Of a DNA stretch of 11,678 nt, positions 7,872 through 11,678 are shown piece by piece (position 1 is the stretch's first letter; each line of letters starts with the position of its first letter). The position numbers were made by a program, and so were the translations under genes. The DNA lies in assembly GCA_003354055.1 (NCBI GenBank), contig PIVQ01000164.1, forward strand, positions 1-11,678. The letters are read 5' to 3'. The DNA comes from Desulfobacteraceae bacterium (GTDB lineage: Bacteria > Desulfobacterota > Desulfobacteria > Desulfobacterales > Desulfobacteraceae). The notes beneath the pieces are model-generated. The model did no database searches. It was not told the DNA's origin and saw nothing but the letters and a program-made list of their open reading frames with translations.

Positions 7872-8867
7872 TTATTTCTCCTGCTTCCAGAGAAAGAGCA
7901 GTCCTGCTACGCCCAAACAAAAATACATTGCAACTAAAAACATTTCCTTACCAAGAAGTATGGGATAGTCAAAGTAGTCTATTTCAGCGACCAGTTTAAT
8001 GGTCTCCCATTGATTATGAGATACTTTGGCCCATGTCTCTATATTTGTCATATAAAAAAACATGTATTCGATATAGTTTGAGACACTGCCGAGAATCAGG
8101 AAAACCAGGGCTGTTATTGTAATTGCTTTAATCCGCCGGGAAAGATCACTGCCCGCCTGCCTGACCACGGCAATTGTGCTCAACAGCAGCACCGAAAGCC
8201 CCAGCACGCCGATTGTAATGAGCATCACAGGCGGATGAAACAGCAGGGTCAGTGCTAAAAAAACACCATGGATCATTAATAGGAAAAATGAGAGCCTGTG
8301 CCAGACCTTTGAAATCTTTTTCAGAGGTGTCTGGCTGACGTGTTTTAAAATTGCACTTGGCTTTGCAGTTACCCTTTCTTTTCGGATTTTTTCAGCAGGC
8401 AGGGTGCCCTGCAGGGCTTCAATTTGCGGAATAAGAAGTTCCAGCAGTTTTTTTCCGGATTTTACGCTGGTGACAGATTTGATCTTTTCTTTTTGAACTG
8501 AAGAGTAGATCCAGCATTCGCAGGAAGGACCTTTGATTAAAAGCCGGATTAAATAATAAAGGAACACCAGACAGATAAGGGCAGGAAAAACAACAATCTC
8601 CTGGGAGTTGCCGCGCCAGGCCCATGCGCCCAAAGCGCCTGTCAAAAGAAAGAGGATGGAGACAAAGATGAGCCTGAAAAGCCATGTTTTTGTTTTCAAA
8701 ATCCGGATGGCCTGGATATCCTTGAAAAAAAATCGTTTGTATCTTTCCGATACTCCGGTTGATTCAACCATCAGCAGATGGTCCGGGCCGATCCATATCC
8801 TGTCGGTGCCGATGAAATTCCGCTTTTTCCCGGAAAATTTTTTATAGTCTATTGCTTTGGGTGTCAT
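7872..8867 (-). CDS. Unrecognised six-helix membrane protein with possible split PH-like region
   Basis: I do not recognise a named family. From the ATG at 8867 the protein has 331 residues (a TTG at 8876 would add three). Membrane helices are likely near 62-84, 90-112, 190-209, 214-235, 248-270 and 303-326. Before the first pair lies a short beta-like stretch, GTDRIWIGPDHLLMVES and then ERYKRFFFKDIQAI; after the pair comes another polar stretch (about 113-155). This layout, a strand-rich segment interrupted by a membrane hairpin, resembles bacterial PH-like (bPH) membrane proteins, but the match is only by eye. A basic linker (about 156-190) joins it to a four-helix C-terminal half. It sits between two B-box membrane genes, with 11 bases from the upstream stop and none to the next start, so it belongs to the same transcript. 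Confidence 0.8.
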   Translation of the reverse strand: MTPKAIDYKKFSGKKRNFIGTDRIWIGPDHLLMVESTGVSERYKRFFFKDIQAIRILKTKTWLFRLIFVSILFLLTGALGAWAWRGNSQEIVVFPALICLVFLYYLIRLLIKGPSCECWIYSSVQKEKIKSVTSVKSGKKLLELLIPQIEALQGTLPAEKIRKERVTAKPSAILKHVSQTPLKKISKVWHRLSFFLLMIHGVFLALTLLFHPPVMLITIGVLGLSVLLLSTIAVVRQAGSDLSRRIKAITITALVFLILGSVSNYIEYMFFYMTNIETWAKVSHNQWETIKLVAEIDYFDYPILLGKEMFLVAMYFCLGVAGLLFLWKQEK

Positions 8868-8878
8868 AATATTCAAAT

Positions 8879-9457
8879 TTAAGGCTGATTAATGATAATG
8901 AACAGAAAACCGATCCAGCCGATTATCTGAGCTGAAGACAGAATAAAGGCCACAATAAACCGCCATTTTTTACCCCTTGGGGCAACACTGGAATCTGATT
9001 TCCAATACCGGATGACAAGATAGATGGCCGCAGGTGCGGTGATACAGGTGAACCAGGTGAAAATAATGGATATCAGAGGAAAAATACTCAGCCGCAGCGC
9101 CAGGCTGTCGGGGAGAAACCGGTAGGTTTCAAGGGTATCCAGTTTTTTCTTTTTCTTGCCGGATTCCAGGCAGGAAAAACAGATATGGGTATTGTCCATT
9201 TCAATATCACACAGGGCACACAAAAACCTTCCGCATGACGAGCAGGGGATAACTGCCTTTTTTGTGGGATGATAAAAACATCCGGCATCATCTTCAATGA
9301 CAAGGTTTTCCTGCTCAAAGTCTGTTTCAGACGCTCTGACCGCTGCGGGGAAAACTTCGGTAAGGATCAATGCCCCGCAATGGTCGCAGGGCGCAAATTC
9401 CTTGCTGTTAATATGACTCTCATTAACAGGGGTGTTGCATTTTTCACAATTTATCAT
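8879..9457 (-). CDS. Zinc-ribbon plus B-box zinc-finger membrane protein
   Basis: This 192-residue protein starts with a zinc-ribbon-like knuckle pair (C4, C7, C24, C27; the second reads CDHCG), followed by a B-box-type module with ligands C60, H63, C72, C75, C80, C83, C93 and C96. The B-box spacing is identical to that of the small membrane protein encoded at 7527-7871. A lysine run at 100-105 follows, then hydrophobic segments at about 120-150 (probably two helices) and 165-188. The lysine run places the zinc modules in the cytosol by the positive-inside rule. The ATG at 9457 follows the GYF/RDD stop by 27 bases, and CAGG upstream is a modest ribosome binding site. Function is unknown; a role in binding other proteins at the membrane is inferred from the modules. 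Confidence 0.83.
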   Translation of the reverse strand: MINCEKCNTPVNESHINSKEFAPCDHCGALILTEVFPAAVRASETDFEQENLVIEDDAGCFYHPTKKAVIPCSSCGRFLCALCDIEMDNTHICFSCLESGKKKKKLDTLETYRFLPDSLALRLSIFPLISIIFTWFTCITAPAAIYLVIRYWKSDSSVAPRGKKWRFIVAFILSSAQIIGWIGFLFIIINQP

Positions 9458-9484
9458 GTCGGCCTGTATCTTACCTGCAAAGTA

Positions 9485-10282
9485 TTATCGGTTTTTGATC
9501 ACCCGTGTGCTGCAGATTCTATCGTGCAGGGTTCGTTTTTCTGAGTCAAAGGCTGCCATTATATAGCCGATGCAGAGAATCAGACCGCTTAACAGTTCGC
9601 CTAAGCACCGGGCAAAGGCCCTCAGATAAGTCACTTTTTCACCTTCAGCAGTCACCACCTTCAATCCGCACACCATCTTGCCGGGCGTGGCCGCAAATTT
9701 GCCGATAAACCATGTGGTATAGGTAAAACTCACTGCCCATTGCAGAAAGCTCATAATAATGACAGGGATCATAACGGCCTGGAAATCTTCCGGATCCGTC
9801 ACAGTAGGAATGATCATCGCTCCAAAGGCCAGGTTGATGACAAAATTGACGATGGCAATGATGATGCCGTCTATTATTTTTGCACCAAGGCGGATCCAGA
9901 ACCCTGCATAGATCATCTCTCCCATGGAGACTCCCTCACGGATTTTCTGAAGGAACGCGGGTTTGCAGGAGGCGCAGACCAGATCATTTTGAAATTTGGC
10001 CAGTTCATCTTCGGGAAAAGATTTGCCGCATTCGGAGCAGAATTTTTGAGGGGCGGTTTTTTCTCCGGTGTCCTGTTCCAACCGGGAAGAACCTTCGGAA
10101 GAGCCGACTTCCTTTGGTTCCCCTGCTTTTGAATCGAGCTTTCCAAAGGGGATCCAGTCGGTCATGGTTTCATTCCAGACCAGGGTGTCGTCCGTAATGG
10201 TTCCGGATTCAACAAGGGTGTTAAATTCTGCTTCGGTTATGGGGCCTTGTTTCTCTCTATTGATAGCATAGTACCAAGTCAT
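9485..10282 (-). CDS. GYF_2 - zinc ribbon - RDD membrane protein
   Basis: This 265-residue protein has three parts. Residues 1-45 are a GYF_2 domain, with WYYAINREKQGPIT at the start and then DDTLVWNETMTDWIPF. Residues 80-107 form a zinc ribbon, C82-x2-C85 and C103-x2-C106. Residues about 122-265 are an RDD domain, with AGFWIRLGAKIIDGIII, ATPGKMVCGLKVV near 198-210 and LHDRICSTRVI near the end; membrane helices lie about 136-158, 168-188 and 226-245. GYF-type domains usually bind proline-rich peptides, and GYF_2 modules are often fused to bacterial RDD membrane proteins. It is the first gene after the only good promoter seen and probably heads the operon. GGAG about nine bases before the ATG (at 10291-10296) is the likely ribosome binding site. 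It is the second RDD protein of the cluster. Confidence 0.92.
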   Translation of the reverse strand: MTWYYAINREKQGPITEAEFNTLVESGTITDDTLVWNETMTDWIPFGKLDSKAGEPKEVGSSEGSSRLEQDTGEKTAPQKFCSECGKSFPEDELAKFQNDLVCASCKPAFLQKIREGVSMGEMIYAGFWIRLGAKIIDGIIIAIVNFVINLAFGAMIIPTVTDPEDFQAVMIPVIIMSFLQWAVSFTYTTWFIGKFAATPGKMVCGLKVVTAEGEKVTYLRAFARCLGELLSGLILCIGYIMAAFDSEKRTLHDRICSTRVIKNR

Positions 10283-10337
10283 AGCCTGTCTCCCGCTTAA
10301 TAGAATGGAAAATTTTTAAGAAAGATGAATGTGATAT

Positions 10338-10366
10338 TTTATAAATATGGTTAGGAATCGTTACAA
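10338..10366 (-). promoter_or_regulatory. Sigma70-type promoter for the operon
   Basis: On the minus strand a -35 element TTGTAA (plus 10361-10366) and a -10 element TATAAA (plus 10338-10343) are separated by exactly 17 bases. Matches to consensus are 4/6 and 5/6. Transcription would begin near 10331, giving an untranslated leader of about 49 bases before the GYF/RDD start at 10282. This is the longest gap between genes in the window (170 bp) and is AT-rich. No other promoter of this quality was seen further downstream, where genes overlap. Confidence 0.55.
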
Positions 10367-10442
10367 AATAACTTGATCTAAATTGTTTCCAAAACCCCTT
10401 AAAAGACTGGGTATTTTGAAAACAAAAGATCAAGTAATTTTG
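10364..10442. repeat. 16-bp inverted repeat flanking the operon promoter upstream region
   Basis: The arms are 10364-10379 (CAAAATAACTTGATCT) and 10427-10442, whose reverse complement is CAAAATTACTTGATCT. Fifteen of 16 positions match, with 47 bases between the arms. The left arm overlaps the last three bases of the -35 box, and the right arm begins 11 bases past the stop of the cyclic-nucleotide-binding gene. The loop is too long for an intrinsic terminator and there is no following T-run. A paired operator for a DNA-binding regulator is a reasonable reading, but no family can be named. Confidence 0.6.
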
Positions 10443-10452
10443 GAGCCGATCC

Positions 10453-11205
10453 TTAGTCAATTCCCGCCGCTCCCGGGGGAAGATTGATTTTCAGGTTGGA
10501 ACCGGGTTCCTTGTATTGGTTCAATACGCTTTTGATTTTAAGGGCTTTTTTCAAAAAGTCTTTTCTTCCGATGAGAAAAATCCGTTTATGATCTCTTCCT
10601 GACTGGGAGATTTTGACAAGATTCATGGCCTTCATCATCTCCACGGTCTCCACGACCTCTGATTTTGTTTGTGACAGCACCTTGGACATGGTTTCCACGG
10701 TGTCGTCATAGAGCAAATTATTCTGTTGATGGACCTGCATGAGATGGAGAACCCGTGCCGTCCCCTCAAAAAGGTCCGGCGGTGCCTTGGTGGCTTTGTC
10801 GGTCAGTTCGTTCAGCCGGCTGGCAATGGCAATCAGGCATTTGGAAATCACCGACGGGGAGGCTTTCATATAGGATTTAAATATTTTTTTGGGAATCCGG
10901 ATGACAGTACACTCTTCAACTGCCGTTGCCGTGGCAGTCCGCTGGTGGTCCCCCAGCATTAATGCCATCTCCCCGAAAACAGACTGATCATCCAGCCTTG
11001 TCAGCACAAGTTTCTCATTGTTGTCAATTATTGAGATTTCCACCAGGCCGGATTTGAGGATATAGGCATCCTCTCCATAGTCGCCTTCGGTAAAAATTTC
11101 CTCACCTCCGGGGATCCTCTGAAGGGTTAATCCCTTTGCCGCCTTTGGAGGGGGGGCGGTTTCTTCAATATAAGTCATGAGCGGGGTGGATTTTTGATCC
11201 GGCAT
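10453..11205 (-). CDS. Cyclic nucleotide-binding domain protein, Crp/Fnr-like with possible winged-helix tail
   Basis: From the ATG at 11205 this is a 250-residue protein. A cyclic-nucleotide-binding domain spans about 26-140, with GGEEIFTEGDYGEDAYILKS, the glycine turns of the jelly roll, and a phosphate-binding-cassette-like GEMALMLGDHQRTATATA (about 83-100) in which the R and T typical of cNMP contact are present. A long helix follows (about 118-140), then a C-terminal part with TVETMSKVLSQTKSEVVETVEMM, which could be a helix-turn-helix of Crp/Fnr type but is divergent. It may therefore be a transcription factor or a signalling protein without DNA binding. I chose 11205 over a TTG at 11223 because of the strong AAAGGTGG site before it. 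It lies next to the operon promoter but separated by 170 bp, so it is a candidate regulator only by position. Confidence 0.9.
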   Translation of the reverse strand: MPDQKSTPLMTYIEETAPPPKAAKGLTLQRIPGGEEIFTEGDYGEDAYILKSGLVEISIIDNNEKLVLTRLDDQSVFGEMALMLGDHQRTATATAVEECTVIRIPKKIFKSYMKASPSVISKCLIAIASRLNELTDKATKAPPDLFEGTARVLHLMQVHQQNNLLYDDTVETMSKVLSQTKSEVVETVEMMKAMNLVKISQSGRDHKRIFLIGRKDFLKKALKIKSVLNQYKEPGSNLKINLPPGAAGID

Positions 11206-11350
11206 TGTCTTACCACCTTTCAATTGAGTTAGAATTCAGTCCAACTATCAGTAAAAAAGACTTAAAAAGCAAGGAAAAAAACCAGTAAACAGCTGTAGGT
11301 GGCGGTAGGCAGCCTCCTTCCGGATTACCTTTTTCAACCTAAAAACGGAC
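11206..11350. other. Intergenic gap before the cyclic-nucleotide-binding gene
   Basis: This 145-base stretch contains T-rich runs on the minus strand (around 11258-11282) after a GC-rich segment (11286-11322), in the place where a terminator for the upstream helical protein would be expected. I could not fold a clean stem before the T-runs. A weak promoter could lie here (TTGCTT and GATAGT with 17 bases between), but the matches are poor. No gene is supported. Confidence 0.4.
11213..11220 (-). promoter_or_regulatory. Ribosome binding site that fixes the start of the cyclic-nucleotide-binding protein
   Basis: The minus strand reads AAAGGTGG, seven bases before the ATG at 11205. The alternative TTG at 11223 lies upstream of this site and would add six residues without any comparable signal. 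Confidence 0.75.
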
Positions 11351-11678
11351 TTATTGAAAAAACGGACTGATATCCCCCACATCCGGCACGGCTGACGGTT
11401 CCGCATAGATGAAGGCGCCCCTGCACGGATACTGGCTGATATTTCTGAGCCGGACAGCGTTTTCCTTCTGCGAGGAGGAGAGGCTGTGGCGGAGTCTCGT
11501 GAAGGCTTTCGCGTATAAATAGGTGATTTCTCCGTCCAGTTCACCGAATCGCTGTGAACGTTCGACCACCTTTGCCCGGTCAGCGGTGTTCCCCTTGAAA
11601 ATTTTTCTCAGTTCTGCGGCAATACGTTGCCTGATATCTACCATTTCCATAAGATATTTTTTTTGTTGTTGAATCAGG
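11351..11678 (-). CDS. C-terminal part of a helical protein, possibly Spy/CpxP (LTXXQ)-like (5' end beyond window)
   Basis: The frame is open from the right edge to the TAA at 11351-11353. An ATG at 11650 exists but has no ribosome binding site, and the frame continues upstream of it (LIQQQKKYLMEM), so this is most likely the 3' end of a longer gene. The visible 109 residues are mostly long amphipathic helices, including RQRIAAELRKIF and then GELDGEITYLYAKAFTRLRH, followed by LSSSQKENAVRLRNI. The last resembles the LTxxQ...LR element of Spy/CpxP-type periplasmic chaperones and metal-sensing relatives. A non-helical tail, GAFIYAEPSAVPDVGDISPFF, follows. The family call is by eye and uncertain; no signal peptide can be seen because the N-terminus is missing. 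It is followed by 145 bases before the next start. Confidence 0.55.
   Translation of the reverse strand, partial: LIQQQKKYLMEMVDIRQRIAAELRKIFKGNTADRAKVVERSQRFGELDGEITYLYAKAFTRLRHSLSSSQKENAVRLRNISQYPCRGAFIYAEPSAVPDVGDISPFFQ

Noticed and set aside
10385..10420. Imperfect hairpin (CAAAAtaCCC ... GGGgTTTTG on the minus strand) as terminator of the cNMP-binding gene
   Set aside because: The stem is interrupted and A/T-rich and is not followed by a T-run; more likely part of the repeat pattern upstream of the promoter.
10257..10460. Minus-strand 67-codon frame across the gap between the cNMP-binding and GYF/RDD genes
   Set aside because: It covers the promoter and inverted repeat, overlaps both neighbours, and has no recognisable motif.
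11206..11350. Possible intrinsic terminator after the right-hand partial gene
   Set aside because: T-runs are present, but I found no convincing GC stem immediately before them by eye.
11248..11544. Minus-strand 98-codon frame overlapping the right-hand helical protein
   Set aside because: It lies in another frame of the partial helical gene, with arginine/serine-rich out-of-frame composition, and continues into the T-rich gap.

Overview
All genes supported here lie on the minus strand and read from the right edge to the left edge. There are about 13 genes, including one partial gene at each end. No RNA gene, insertion sequence, CRISPR array or phage gene was seen. Moderate GC and the mix of B-box zinc-finger membrane proteins, a GYF_2/RDD protein and a MoxR/DUF58/DUF4129/DUF4350/SpoIIM-like set suggest a Desulfobacterota (deltaproteobacterial, perhaps Desulfobacterales) chromosome. 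This assignment is inferred from gene style and not from a marker gene.

Right end (10453-11678): the C-terminal part of a helical protein resembling the Spy/CpxP (LTXXQ) group, then a separate gene for a cyclic-nucleotide-binding domain protein with a possible winged-helix tail. A 170-bp gap (10283-10452) follows. It holds the best promoter in the window and a 16-bp inverted repeat whose promoter-proximal arm abuts the -35 box.

Middle (7527-10282): four genes for small membrane proteins: GYF_2 + zinc ribbon + RDD; zinc ribbon + B-box + membrane segments; a six-helix protein with a possible split PH-like region; and a short B-box + membrane protein. The two B-box modules have exactly the same Cys/His spacing, so they look like paralogues.

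Left part (1-7554): a tightly overlapping chain of DUF4129, DUF4350, MoxR AAA+ ATPase, DUF58 (VWA-like), SpoIIM-like and RDD genes, then a cysteine-rich gene cut by the window edge. Most junctions are 4-base ATGA overlaps, and all are overlapping or within a few bases, which points to one polycistronic, translationally coupled unit. MoxR, DUF58, DUF4129, DUF4350, SpoIIM and RDD genes recur together in many bacteria. The likely picture is a cytoplasmic MoxR ATPase working with the membrane-anchored DUF58 protein on a membrane assembly made of the other products, but the biochemical role of such clusters is poorly defined. The extension by four upstream zinc-finger/GYF/RDD membrane genes and a downstream cysteine-rich gene is the most unusual aspect of the window.
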